Shown here one piece after another: positions 1 to 7,348 of a stretch of DNA of 17,140 bases. The position numbers were made by a program, and so were the translations under genes. Numbering within the stretch: position 1 is the first letter of the stretch; every line of letters begins with the position of its first letter. Source of the stretch: Thermoleophilaceae bacterium (GTDB taxonomy: Bacteria > Actinomycetota > Thermoleophilia > Solirubrobacterales > Thermoleophilaceae); the NCBI GenBank assembly GCA_013813135.1, contig JACCSF010000037.1:1-17140 (forward strand). Reading direction: 5' to 3'. The notes beneath the pieces were generated by a model, which had not been told where the DNA came from, searched no databases, and was given only the letters and a program-made list of their open reading frames with translations.

Positions 1-2
1 AT

Positions 3-155
3 CTCGTCGCCGCGATGGTCTCGCTGCGCCCGTTGGCCGACGCCGTCCGGGCGCGCGTCGAACGCGACGTCGCGATCGCGGGCCTGGCCGACCGGCTCGG
101 TCCGGTGGATGTCGCCGTGGAGGACGTGCAGGGGCGAACGGAGGCGCGCCCGTGA
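3..155 (+). CDS. Asp23/Gls24-family envelope stress protein, C-terminal part (partial at window edge)
   Basis: The frame is open from the first bases of the window to a TGA at 153-155 and gives about 50 residues. The tail has the alternating pattern (RVERDVAIAGLADRLG, then VDVAVEDVQGR) seen at the C-terminus of Asp23/Gls24 proteins, which end in a beta strand reading roughly V-x-V-x-V. Asp23 proteins are small cytosolic proteins held at the membrane by AmaP. The next genes downstream are AmaP-like and DUF2273-like, the usual Asp23 neighbours, and this supports the call more than the short tail does. The 5' end lies outside the window, so the start cannot be judged. The stop overlaps the next ATG (TGATG), suggesting translational coupling. 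Confidence 0.6.
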   Translation, partial: LVAAMVSLRPLADAVRARVERDVAIAGLADRLGPVDVAVEDVQGRTEARP

Positions 156-715
156 TGCTGCTGCTGCTGCGCGCGCTGGTGCGACTGCTCGGGTTTCTGC
201 TGCTCATCGCGCTCGCGCTCGTCGGTCTCGGCTTCGCGCTGGCGGCGTTGCTCGGTGACCAGCTCGGGGTGCAGCTTGAGGGCTCGGCGGTCAGCCGCTG
301 GCTCGCGCGTCTGGAAGGCGACGGCACCCAGGTACTCGAGGCCGTCATCGGCGGCGGCATGGTCCTGCTCGGGCTGTTGTTGTTGATCGGGGCGCTGGCG
401 CCGCGCCGTGAACGCCGCGTCGTGCTCGAGCAGGGCGAGCACGGCACGCTCGACGCGCGCCGGCGCCCGCTGGCGCAGATGTTCACGGCGCTCGCGGAGC
501 GCACCCGTGGAGTCACACGCGCCAAGGCGAAGCTGCGCCTCGGCCGGCGAGCGCGCCACGGACGGCTGGTGCTGCGAGCGGAGCGCCCGCGCACGACGGA
601 GAGCACCGCCGTCCGCGAGGCTGTCCGGTCCGACGTCGGTGAGCTGGCGGCCGCCTTCGGCCTCAAGACCCGGGTCCAAGCGCCGCTGGGGCGCCGCGGC
701 CGGCGGGTGCAGTGA
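155..715 (+). CDS. AmaP/DUF6286-like two-TM membrane protein
   Basis: The product is about 186 aa. Two hydrophobic segments (about residues 5-34 and 62-83) frame a roughly 30-residue external loop. They are followed by a basic, Arg-rich cytoplasmic domain of about 100 residues that contains VVLEQGEHGTL and ends RRGRRVQ. This hairpin-plus-cytosolic-domain plan is that of AmaP, the membrane anchor for Asp23. I chose the ATG at 155, which overlaps the upstream TGA; a GTG at 152 is also possible and lies 7 bases after GGAGG (140-144). The stop overlaps the next gene, so the operon is tightly packed. The family assignment rests on architecture and context, not on a diagnostic motif. Confidence 0.6.
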   Translation: MLLLLRALVRLLGFLLLIALALVGLGFALAALLGDQLGVQLEGSAVSRWLARLEGDGTQVLEAVIGGGMVLLGLLLLIGALAPRRERRVVLEQGEHGTLDARRRPLAQMFTALAERTRGVTRAKAKLRLGRRARHGRLVLRAERPRTTESTAVREAVRSDVGELAAAFGLKTRVQAPLGRRGRRVQ

Positions 716-1329
716 TGCTGCGCCAGCGCCTGCGCACGCGAACCTCGCCGCTCGCCTTCATCCAGCGCCCGCTCGAGCTCGCCCTCGCATTGGCGCTGAT
801 CTGGTATGGCCTCATCCTCGCCGGCCTCGCCCTCGACCTGATCGGCCGCGCCAGCGCCGACACCTACAGCGGCTACCGCACCGCCTACGACTTCGCCGCC
901 AACCTGCTGGCGGGTCGGGCCTCGGACAGCGCGCGGCTGATCGCCGGCATCGCCGGCGTGGTCGCCTTGCTACTCCTGCTCACGGTCGCTCTCAAGCAGC
1001 TGCCGCGCCCCTACCTCGCCCGCCATGACCTCGAGCTCGAGCTCGAGGGCGCCAATCCCGGCACGGTCACCGTCGAGCCGCGCGCCGTGGAGCGCCTGGC
1101 CGAGGGCATCGCGCTCCAGCACCCCGCGGTGGCGAGCGCCTCAGGGCGCTTCGGAACCGACGACCTCGCCGTGCTGCTCGAGGTGCGCCGAGCTCGCGAC
1201 CTGGCCGACACGCTGCGCGCCGTCCAGCGCAGCGTCATCAGCGGCCTCGAGCGCCACGGGCTACCCACCGTCCTCGTCAACGTGACCCTGACCGGCTATG
1301 ACCACTCAAGCAAGAGGGAGCTCAACTGA
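715..1329 (+). CDS. Second AmaP/DUF6286-like membrane protein
   Basis: The product is about 204 aa. It has a basic N-terminus, a first membrane segment near residues 19-45, a loop with ADTYSGYRTAYDFA, a second membrane segment near 80-101, and a cytoplasmic domain of about 100 residues. That domain has an acidic start (DLELELEG), a central AVERLAEGIALQHPAV stretch, and a final strand VLVNVTLTGYDH. The plan matches the preceding gene, and the alpha/beta tail resembles the AmaP/Asp23-associated fold. The ATG at 715 overlaps the TGA of the upstream gene; a GTG at 712 is the alternative. The gene is probably co-transcribed with its neighbours and probably acts at the inner face of the membrane. 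Having two AmaP-like anchors side by side is common in actinobacterial Asp23 operons. Confidence 0.6.
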   Translation: MLRQRLRTRTSPLAFIQRPLELALALALIWYGLILAGLALDLIGRASADTYSGYRTAYDFAANLLAGRASDSARLIAGIAGVVALLLLLTVALKQLPRPYLARHDLELELEGANPGTVTVEPRAVERLAEGIALQHPAVASASGRFGTDDLAVLLEVRRARDLADTLRAVQRSVISGLERHGLPTVLVNVTLTGYDHSSKRELN

Positions 1330-1330
1330 C

Positions 1331-1570
1331 ATGACCCCCAGACAATTCGCCGCCCTGCTCGGCTTCCTCTTCACCGCCGCGTGGATCGGCTTCGGCTTCG
1401 GCGAAGCCATACTCTGCCTGATCGGCGCCGGCGTCTTCGTCGGCTTGCTCTACGCCGGCGAAGGCTTCCTCCGCGGCGACATCGACCTCGGCGAACTCCA
1501 AGCCCGCCTGACCAACCGCCCGAACGCCGGCGGCGGCCCGGCTCCCCGCGCGCATCCTCGCGCGCGGTGA
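1331..1570 (+). CDS. DUF2273-like small integral membrane protein
   Basis: The product is 79 aa. Two closely spaced hydrophobic segments (about residues 8-25 and 28-45) are separated by GEA, then come GEGFLRGDIDLGELQARL and a Pro/Arg-rich tail. DUF2273 proteins are small membrane proteins of this size that accompany Asp23 and AmaP. I chose the ATG at 1331 because AGGGAG (about 1314-1320) sits about 10 bases upstream and the preceding stop is at 1327-1329. An upstream in-frame ATG at 1298 would extend 33 bases into the previous gene without adding any family-like sequence. This is the last recognisable member of the Asp23 group here. Confidence 0.6.
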   Translation: MTPRQFAALLGFLFTAAWIGFGFGEAILCLIGAGVFVGLLYAGEGFLRGDIDLGELQARLTNRPNAGGGPAPRAHPRAR

Positions 1571-1623
1571 GCGGCCTGCACACGCAGAGGGTGAGACCGG
1601 AATGCCGCTGCGAGGAGGGTCGA

Positions 1624-1652
1624 GCGAAACGGCTAGCGAAACCCGGTAGGGT
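1624..1652 (+). promoter_or_regulatory. Possible promoter with GCGAAAC direct repeat before the microprotein
   Basis: GCGAAAC occurs at 1624-1630 and again at 1636-1642, a 12-base period. A TAGGGT that could serve as a -10 element lies at 1647-1652. No good -35 hexamer is visible. A small GCGCC-ATTT-GGCGC hairpin follows at 1666-1679, in the presumed leader of the 24-residue ORF. This is suggestive only. Confidence 0.25.
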
Positions 1653-1711
1653 CGGGGCTGCCCGAGCGCCATTTGGCGCCGGCCGGTGTTCCAACCCTTC
1701 GGAGACGCCCC

Positions 1712-1786
1712 ATGACTGCTCGCAATATTGGCATCGCCGTCGTTGTCGCCGTCATCGTCATAGTCGTAATCGGTTTCATCCTCTGA
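1712..1786 (+). CDS. 24-residue hydrophobic single-TM microprotein
   Basis: The frame runs from an ATG at 1712 to a TGA at 1784-1786. It reads MTARNIGI followed by an almost unbroken run of Val, Ile and Ala, then GFIL, which is enough for one membrane span with almost no soluble part. A GGAG (1701-1704) lies 7 bases upstream. Hydrophobic microproteins of this size are known in bacteria as subunits or regulators of larger membrane complexes and as type I toxins; nothing here distinguishes these. The run of valine (GTC/GTT/GTA) and isoleucine codons is also lower in GC than its surroundings. It follows the Asp23 group by 140 bases and may have its own promoter. Confidence 0.45.
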   Translation: MTARNIGIAVVVAVIVIVVIGFIL

Positions 1787-1828
1787 TCCCGCACGCGCGC
1801 CAGGACACCCAGCCTCAGAGGCGGGCTG

Positions 1829-1844
1829 GCCGCCGCTAGGCGGC
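1829..1844 (-). terminator. Hairpin around the transposase stop codon
   Basis: GCCGCC (1829-1834), loop GCTA (1835-1838) and GGCGGC (1839-1844) form a perfect 6-bp stem. The transposase stop codon falls in the loop. There is no T-run, so it could equally be a leftover of the element's terminal region. Confidence 0.25.
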
Positions 1845-2216
1845 GAGCGGTACGGCTCGCGCTCGGGCTAGCCCGCAGGCCAGCTTGGCGACGATCGTCA
1901 GGTCGGCGTGCAGCCGGACCCGATCCAGGCCACGGACGCGGAGCGGTGAGGGCGCCCATTCGTTCTTGAGGCGGCCGAACTCGCGCTCGACGGCGGCGCG
2001 ACGACGGTACAGAGCGGTGAAGCGGGGAGTCTCGCGGGGGATCAGCGGGTGCGCCCGGTCGGCCTTGATCCACCGGGAGGCAGGCTTGCACCCGCCCGTG
2101 GGGCAGCGCCACTTGGTGGCCTTGCGCGAGTAGCCGGCACCGGCGAACGTCCACTGGCCGTGCTCGCAGATCCGTGTCACCGGCTTCCCCCCGCCATCTA
2201 CCGCCATCGACGACAT
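1836..2216 (-). pseudogene. Truncated DDE transposase, C-terminal third
   Basis: The 126-residue frame contains a zinc-knuckle-like stretch (CEHGQWTFAGAGYSRKATKW then CPTGGCKPASRW). It then has IPRETPRFTALYRRR, AAVEREFGRLKNEW and LRVRGLDRVRLHADLTI. The EREFGRLKN helix carries the last Glu of the DDE triad, and the following LRVRGL...HADLT pattern is typical of IS5/IS1182-like actinobacterial transposases. The N-terminal half with the two catalytic Asp residues is missing, so the gene cannot encode a working enzyme. Just upstream (about 2240-2335) a different frame reads RKRYRFHCKEIAQYLERP before stops, which may be another scrap of the element. The break between the two falls in a cluster of CCGCCATC repeats. 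Confidence 0.75.
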
Positions 2217-2239
2217 GTCGCCGCCGTCAAGCCGCCATC
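2191..2239. repeat. Short phased CCGCCATC repeats around a CGACATGTCG palindrome
   Basis: CCGCCATC starts at 2191, 2201 and 2232, and CCGCCGTC at 2221, so copies fall about every 10-11 bases with one position skipped. The skipped position holds a perfect 10-bp palindrome, CGACATGTCG (2211-2220). The cluster sits where the transposase reading frame is broken. It may be a deletion junction, a slippage product or a protein-binding site. Confidence 0.4.
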
Positions 2240-2352
2240 AACAGCCAGCGGCGACACAGGCCGCTCCAGATACTGCGCAATCTCCTTGCAATGGAAGCGG
2301 TAGCGCTTGCGAGAGTGCCCTTACGCTGGGCTGAAAGTCGCGTCGCGTGCGG

Positions 2353-2634
2353 TTAGCCGACTTGGAGGTACTTCCGGAGCGCCTTCCGGATGACCGAAGA
2401 GGGCGTTTCGTGGTCGCGCTCCGCGCGCTGAGCGAGCGCCTGGCGTAGCTCGGGGTCGAGCCGGACGGACTCGACGCTGGCGGGGGCGGCGCCGATCGGG
2501 GGGCGTCCGCCGCGACGGCGAAGTGTCTCGTCGACGTCGTAGCCAGCCTCGGCCTTGTCGGCGAGCTCCTTGACGAGCTCGTCGGTGATCGGCTTGCCGC
2601 TGGCGGTCCTGCCATGCGTCTTCTTCTTCGCCAT
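2353..2634 (-). CDS. Ribbon-helix-helix (CopG/MetJ-like) antitoxin
   Basis: The product is 93 aa. It has a basic start (MAKKKTHGRTASGKPITDEL), an acidic helix (VKELADKAEAGYDVDETL), a linker RRRGGRPPIG, and a C-terminal RHH motif: the strand SVESVRLDPEL, then helices RQALAQRAERDHETPSSVIRKALRKYL. That C-terminal half is the standard DNA-binding fold of CopG-type antitoxins. The GRPPIG linker plus an RHH tail is common in actinobacterial antitoxins. The ATG at 2634 lies 2 bases after the stop of the toxin-like gene, and GGGAG inside that gene serves as its ribosome site, so the pair is probably translated as a unit. RHH antitoxins usually repress their own operon. The start is well defined. Confidence 0.75.
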   Translation of the reverse strand: MAKKKTHGRTASGKPITDELVKELADKAEAGYDVDETLRRRGGRPPIGAAPASVESVRLDPELRQALAQRAERDHETPSSVIRKALRKYLQVG

Positions 2635-2636
2635 CG

Positions 2637-2870
2637 TCAGTCTCCCGGCAGCAGCCGCCGGTACTTGGGCCGCATCTTCATCGCGTGGATCGCCAGCTCG
2701 GAGCCATCGTCGCGCACGATTGTCACAACCTCGAGCAGATCGGCACTGCGGGACGGGCCGAGGTAGAAACGGGTGTCGTCCTGGTCGTCGATTGCGAGCG
2801 CGTGTCTCATGGCGTGTTCGATGTCCTCGTCGGCGACGCCGTGCTTGTGCGCCGACGGATGGACCTCCAC
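2637..2870 (-). CDS. Toxin-like small protein of a toxin-first TA pair
   Basis: The product is 77 aa and begins VHPSAHKHGVADEDIEHAM after a GTG start. It continues with RFYLGPSRSADLLEVVTIV and finishes AIHAMKMRPKYRRLLP. This HPSARKHG...YLGP...LEVV...AIHAM.MRPKYR pattern recurs in small actinobacterial proteins paired with RHH antitoxins. The helix-strand order and the terminal basic motif recall BrnT/RelE-like RNases, but I cannot assign catalytic residues. It lies directly upstream of the RHH gene, in the BrnT-BrnA type of order. GTG 2870 is the only start that retains the HPSAHKHG motif, and almost no untranslated leader seems possible if the TACAAT element upstream is the -10. The activity is inferred from the pairing. 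Confidence 0.65.
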   Translation of the reverse strand: MEVHPSAHKHGVADEDIEHAMRHALAIDDQDDTRFYLGPSRSADLLEVVTIVRDDGSELAIHAMKMRPKYRRLLPGD

Positions 2871-2876
2871 CGAAGA

Positions 2877-2882
2877 ATTGTA
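2877..2882 (-). promoter_or_regulatory. Possible -10 element (TACAAT) of the toxin-antitoxin pair
   Basis: On the minus strand TACAAT lies only 6 bases before the GTG at 2870, so the transcript would be leaderless or nearly so. No clear -35 is visible. This AT-rich patch (2873-2890) stands out in a GC-rich intergenic space shared with the divergent recombinase. Confidence 0.35.
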
Positions 2883-2946
2883 ATACGAAACCTCGGATGG
2901 ACCTGGTAGGCCAGCCCGACCACGGCTGTTCTACGAGGGAGGTTCC

Positions 2947-3646
2947 ATGTCCACACCGCAGCTTCTCGATGCTGCAGGGCGGCGACGCTCGCCGGCCACA
3001 CTGCCGGGGTTTCACGCCGGGCGGTGCCCCGCAACAAGGGCTTTCGTTATCCACCCGACCCGCCCCGGGTTGAGGAGATCGTTGCCGTCATGCGCCGAGC
3101 CGGCGAGACGGACCACGGCCTGCGCTTCCGGGCGCTGATCGTCGTGCTCTGGCGGGCAGGGCTCCGAATCGGCCAGGCGATGGCACTGACCGAACCAGAC
3201 CTCGACCCGGGCCGCGGCTCGCTCTTGGTCCGCCAGGGCAAGGGCGGCAAGCGGCGCGAGGTCGGCATGGACTACTGGGGCTTCGACCAGCTCCGGCCGT
3301 GGCTCGCCCGTCGGGTCGAAATGCCGGTCGGAACGCTCTTCTGCGTCATCGACGGCCAGACCCGCGGCCGACCCTGGACCCCTGCCGCCGCCCGCAACCA
3401 CCTACGTCGCATCTCGGCCAAGGCCGGCGTGCGCCGCCGCTTCGCCCCTCACCAGCTACGCCACGCGCACGCAGTCGAGATGGCCCGCGAGGGTGTCCCC
3501 CTGGATGTGATCCAACGCCAGCTCGGCCACGTCAACCTCGGCATCACCTCGGTCCACCTCGACGGATCGACACCGCCGAGATCATCGACACCGTCCACAA
3601 CCGACGACCGCCCATGATCTCGGCCAGCGCGGGACTGATGATCTAA
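2947..3646 (+). pseudogene. Tyrosine recombinase/integrase, two frameshifts, catalytic Tyr replaced
   Basis: A strong GAGGGAGG (2935-2942) precedes an ATG at 2947 that reads MSTPQLLDAAGRRRSPATLP. At about 3023-3031 the frame shifts: one extra C in the CCCC run would join it to PRNKGFRYPPDPPRVEEIVAV. The core follows, with GLRIGQAMAL (Arg I), GKGGKRREVGM (Lys), FAPHQLRHAHAVEMA (HxLRH) and QLGHVNLGITSV (GH). Nine residues after that His, where the nucleophilic Tyr belongs, the codon is CAC (His). About 10 bases later (near 3565) a second one-base loss occurs, and the true tail (DTAEIIDTVHNRRPPMISAS) continues in another frame to a TAA at 3644-3646. Rebuilt length is about 233 aa, normal for compact Xer-like recombinases without a separate core-binding domain. 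The enzyme is inactive as read. Confidence 0.8.
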
Positions 3647-3700
3647 CTCGCGACCGCCGCGAGCGCTCCCGCCCCCATGGGAAGCCAGCACTCGGCTTCC
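3647..3700. terminator. Two hairpins between the recombinase and the regulator
   Basis: CTCGCG-ACCGC-CGCGAG (3647-3663) begins right after the recombinase stop. GGAAGCC-AGCACTC-GGCTTCC (3680-3700) is a perfect 7-bp stem with a 7-base loop. The second could end transcripts from both strands, since the minus-strand regulator stops at 3768. Neither has a clear T-run. Confidence 0.35.
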
Positions 3701-3767
3701 TTCGCCGTGCGGCCCGTCGCGTCTGGTCGGTGGGCTATGCAGACCTACGCGGCAGGCGCGTCGGCGC

Positions 3768-6700
3768 TCATGCTCGACGCTGGCCGGCTCGTGCCATACC
3801 GAGCTCCCCATAGGTCGCGAGCGCCTCGGACAGAAGCAGCTGTGCCTTCTTGTTGTCGCCGGGTGCGTCACGCGCGAGGAGCATCTGCGCGTAGTCGTGC
3901 TGGGTCTGCGCGAGCCAGGGTCGGGCACCGATCCGCTCGTTGATCTCGAGCGCGTCCTCGAAGTGGTGCGCGGCGTCGTCCCAGCGCTCGGTCGTCGCCG
4001 CCAAGAGCGCTAGGGGGCGGGAGACGGCGCCGGTGCTGATCTCGGCATAGCTGACGGCGACGCGGTCGGAGTAGGGAAGCAGCAGCTCGTAGAGGACTGA
4101 CGCACGCTCGGCATCCGATAGAGCACTAGCCGTCTCCGCGAGCAGGCCCACGCTGGCAAGCCACGTCTCGTCGAAGGGCAGGTGAGTGAAGCCGTCGGCC
4201 GCGAGGGCTTCGAGCGCTTGGCGCGCCTCGGCCGCATGGCCCAACTCCGACGCCGTCCGCGCAAGTACGCAGCGCCAGATCGGGTAGGTCGGGTATCGCT
4301 CCACGGAGCGTCGAACGAAGTCTTCGACCTCCCCGAGCCGCCCTGGTCGCGGCGAAGCGCGTACAGCTGGAGGTCGTAGGAGACCCGGGCGCTCCAGCTC
4401 TGAGCCCGCTCCGCGACCCGAAGCAAGTCCGCAATCAAACCCTCCGCTTCCGCGAAGTCTCCTTCGAGCAGCGCGAGGAGCGCGCGGTACGCAGCAGCGA
4501 ACGCGCCCTGCGACGGCTGGCGAAGCTCAGCCGCGAGCTTCGCGAGGGCGGCGACGTCGGCCCTAGCCCTCCCCAGCTCGCCGAGCTCGATCAGGGCCGC
4601 CGCGCGCTGCTCGTGACCCTCTGCCGCTCGTTCCAGATCACCGGCCTCCATCGCCACCTGGATGAGCTCCGTCGTCAGCGTCACCTGTTTGCGGGTGAAC
4701 TCGGGCGAGTGGTTGGCCGCGTTGTAGGCGGCGAGCGCATACGCCAGCGTTCCCTGGTCGCCGATGCGGCGGGCCATCTCGAGCGCCTGCTCGCTCAGCG
4801 CCCTCCTCCTCTCGGGCGGAAAGCCGGTGTCGCGAAGCGGACCGCTGGCAAGGCGTGCAAGCAACCTCACCCGCAGCGGGCTGTCCTCTTCACCAAGAGC
4901 GGCCAGGGCGCGCTCGAGCAGCGGTGCGTAATCGAAATCGCCTCTCAAGACCTCCCAGATCAGCCGGCCGCCGTAGCCGAGCGCGGCTCGGGCGAACTGC
5001 TCGTGCAGCCCCAGCCGTTCGGCAAGGTCGGCGGCCGCACGGAACGATTGCTGCGAGGCGAGGGCGTCGCCCGACCTCGCCTGGGCGTCTCCCAGCCAAG
5101 GAGCAACTCGCAGCGGGCTCCGTCGTCCCCGACCAACGTCAGCGCCATCTCGTACAGGCGCACGGCTTCCTCGAAGGCGAGCTGGGAAGCCGCTCGGTCG
5201 CCGGCGCGCCGGGCGTACTCGACGGCCTTGTCCGCCCGGGCCGGGGCCGCGGCAAAGAAGTGATGCGCCAGCTCGGCGAGATGGGGCTCGAGATCGGCGG
5301 CGTAGACCGCCTCCAGCGCTTCAGCGGCGTCCTGGTGGAGCTGCAGCCTCCGCGCTGAGCCCAGCTCATCGAACAGCGTGTCCCTGATGAGCGCGTGGCC
5401 GAAGCGAAGCCGACCCGGCGATCCCGGCACATCGGCAACCACACGCTCGGTCAGGGCCTCGTCCAGCACGTCCAGCAACTCGTCGCGAGCAAGCTCGCTG
5501 AGGCGGGCCAGAGCATCCAGCCCAAACTCCCGGCCCATGACCGAAGCCGTCAGCAGCAGGCTCCGGCAGCGCTCGGAGAGCCGCCCCACGCGCTGACCGA
5601 TGACGACACGGACCCCCGGCGGAATGCGCAGAGGCACGTCTGCCTCGGTGAGGCGGCCCTCGGCATCCAGGAGACGCACGACCTCCGCACCGAAGAGCGG
5701 ATTCCCTTCTGTCTCGGCGTGGATCGCCTGGACCAGCCGGGACGCAGGCTCGATCCCGGTCGAGAGCTCGATGTACTCCGCCACGTCGGCCTCGCTCAGG
5801 CCCGCGAGCCCGATCTGAGCGGTCTGCGGCTCTCGCACCAGCTCGGCCAGCGCCGCGGTCAGCGGATCCCGGATCGTCGGGTCGACGTCGCGGAACGCAC
5901 ACACCACCAGCAGTCGGCTGTCGGCGATCTCGCGGGCGACGTACCGGAGCAGCAGCAGCGAGGGCTCGTCCGCGGCGTGCAGGTCGTCGAGCACGAGCAC
6001 GAGCGGGCGGACGAGCGCGGCGCTCCGGAGGAACTGCGCGGTGGCGTCGAACAGGCGGAAGCGCGCACCCTCCGACTCCAGCGCCGGCGGCTCCGACAGC
6101 TGGGGGAAGTTCGCCCAGCTCGGGCAGGAGCTGGGCGAGATCCGCCGCCCCCGTGCCGAGCTGCGCGCGCAGCGCCTCGGGCTCCGTCTCGTGGACGTAG
6201 GCGCGCAGCGACTGCACCCACGGCCAATACGCGGGGGCGCCGCCCGCCTCCCAGCAACGGCCGACGAGGACACGCGCCCCGCGCACTCGGGCTTGTCCCA
6301 TCAGCTCGTCGGCGAGCTGGCTCTTGCCGATGCCAGGCTCGCCGGCGACCAGGACGAGCCGCCCGCGGCCTGCCAGCGTGTCCTCGAGGGCGCCGACGAG
6401 CTCGGCCAGCTCGCGCTCGCGTCCCACAAAGACGCCCCGGCCGGGCTCGGGTGGCGCATCGCCCACTGGACGCCGGTCGAGCAGAGGATCCTGGCGCAGG
6501 ATTGCCTGCTGCAGCTCTCGCAGCTCGCGGCTTGGCTCGATCCCGAGCTCTTCGGTCAGAACCCGACGAGCGTCCTGGTAGACCTCGAGCGCATCGGCCT
6601 GGCGCCCGGAGCGGTAGAGCGCGAGCATGAGCTGTTCCCGGAGGCGCTCGCGCAGCGGGTGGCGGCGCACGAGCTGCTGGAGCTCCCCGATCAGGTCCGC

Positions 6701-7237
6701 ATGGCGGCCGAGCTCGAGGTCGGCGGCGACCCGATCCTCGAGTGCCGAGCTGCGAAGCTCTTCCAGCCGGCCGATCTCGGCCTGCGAGAACGACTCGTAG
6801 CCGAGATCGGCGAGCGGCGCGCCGCGCCACAACGCGAGAGCACCTGTGAGCTTGTCCGCGGCGAGGGCCGGGTCGCCGGCGGCCAGGGCGTCCCGCCCGC
6901 CAGCCGCCTGGTCCTCGAAGCGCTCTAGGTCGAGCTGGCCGGGCTCCAGCCGCAGCTCATAGCCGGGCGGCCGAGTCACGAGCAGGCCGCTGGCCTCCCC
7001 AGACGACCGCTCTGGCTCCAGTGTTCGCCGCAGTCGCGACACCGCCACCTGCAGCGCCTTCGAGGCGTCCTCGAGCCCGTCCCCGCCCCACAACTCCTCA
7101 ATCAGCCGGTCGCTCGAAACCACCTCGTTCGCGTGCAGCAACAGGAGCGCCAGCAGCGCCCGCTGCTTGGTCCCTCCGAGGGCGAGCGGCCGATCGCCGT
7201 CGTGTACCTCGAGCGGTCCGAGGATGCTGAAGTCCAT
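3768..7237 (-). pseudogene. SARP/AfsR-type regulator (winged helix-BTAD-AAA ATPase-TPR), three frameshifts
   Basis: The ATG at 7237 (MDFSILGPLEVHDGDRPLAL) has GGAG about 10 bases upstream. Order: OmpR-type winged helix (1-97: LGGTKQRALLALLLLHANEV, VAVSRLRRTLEP), BTAD domain (about 105-250, ending LTEELGIEPSRELRELQQAI), AAA domain with Walker A GEPGIGKS (about 299-306) and Walker B LVLVLDDLHAADEPS, then TPR-like helices to ALATYGELGMARAGQRRA. The reading frame changes three times: near 6101-6106 in a run of five G (plus strand), near 5095-5100 (LLLGW then GDAQARSGDALA), and near 4338-4346 (RRDQGG then RLGEVEDFVRR). Joined, they give an ordinary protein of about 1,150 aa. Such proteins bind direct repeats near target promoters and are switched by ATP. 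As read, only the DNA-binding, BTAD and Walker A parts would be made in frame. Sequencing error is a real alternative to decay. Confidence 0.8.
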
Positions 7238-7259
7238 CGAACGAGTCTCCGCGGCGACC

Positions 7260-7275
7260 GTAACACGCCTGTTAC
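7260..7275. promoter_or_regulatory. Palindromic operator candidate in the divergent intergenic region
   Basis: GTAACA (7260-7265), CGCC, TGTTAC (7270-7275) is a perfect 6+4+6 inverted repeat. It lies 22 bases before the regulator's ATG and 73 bases before the divergent gene, a good place for autoregulation. Binding is inferred. Confidence 0.4.
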
Positions 7276-7283
7276 CGGGCCGT

Positions 7284-7301
7284 AGGCGCTCTGAAGGCGC
7301 C
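7284..7301 (+). promoter_or_regulatory. Candidate SARP box: heptamer direct repeat with 11-base period
   Basis: AGGCGCT (7284-7290) and AGGCGCC (7295-7301) share six bases and start 11 bases apart, with a 4-base spacer. SARP proteins of the ActII-ORF4 type are known to bind heptamer direct repeats at this period. It lies upstream of the divergent repeat protein. The same bases also form a GGCGC/GCGCC inverted repeat, so this reading is tentative. Confidence 0.35.
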
Positions 7302-7348
7302 ACGGCGGATGGTGGCCAGCGATCAGTCACTACCACAGGAGGTCGGTC

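Noticed and set aside
1322..1694. Minus-strand frames opposite the DUF2273-like gene
   Set aside because: Low-complexity Arg/Ala/Glu composition with no ribosome site; shadows of the plus-strand gene.
3012..3401. Minus-strand frame opposite the recombinase
   Set aside because: It has no recognisable motif and runs across both sides of the recombinase's start. The plus-strand recombinase motifs explain the sequence.
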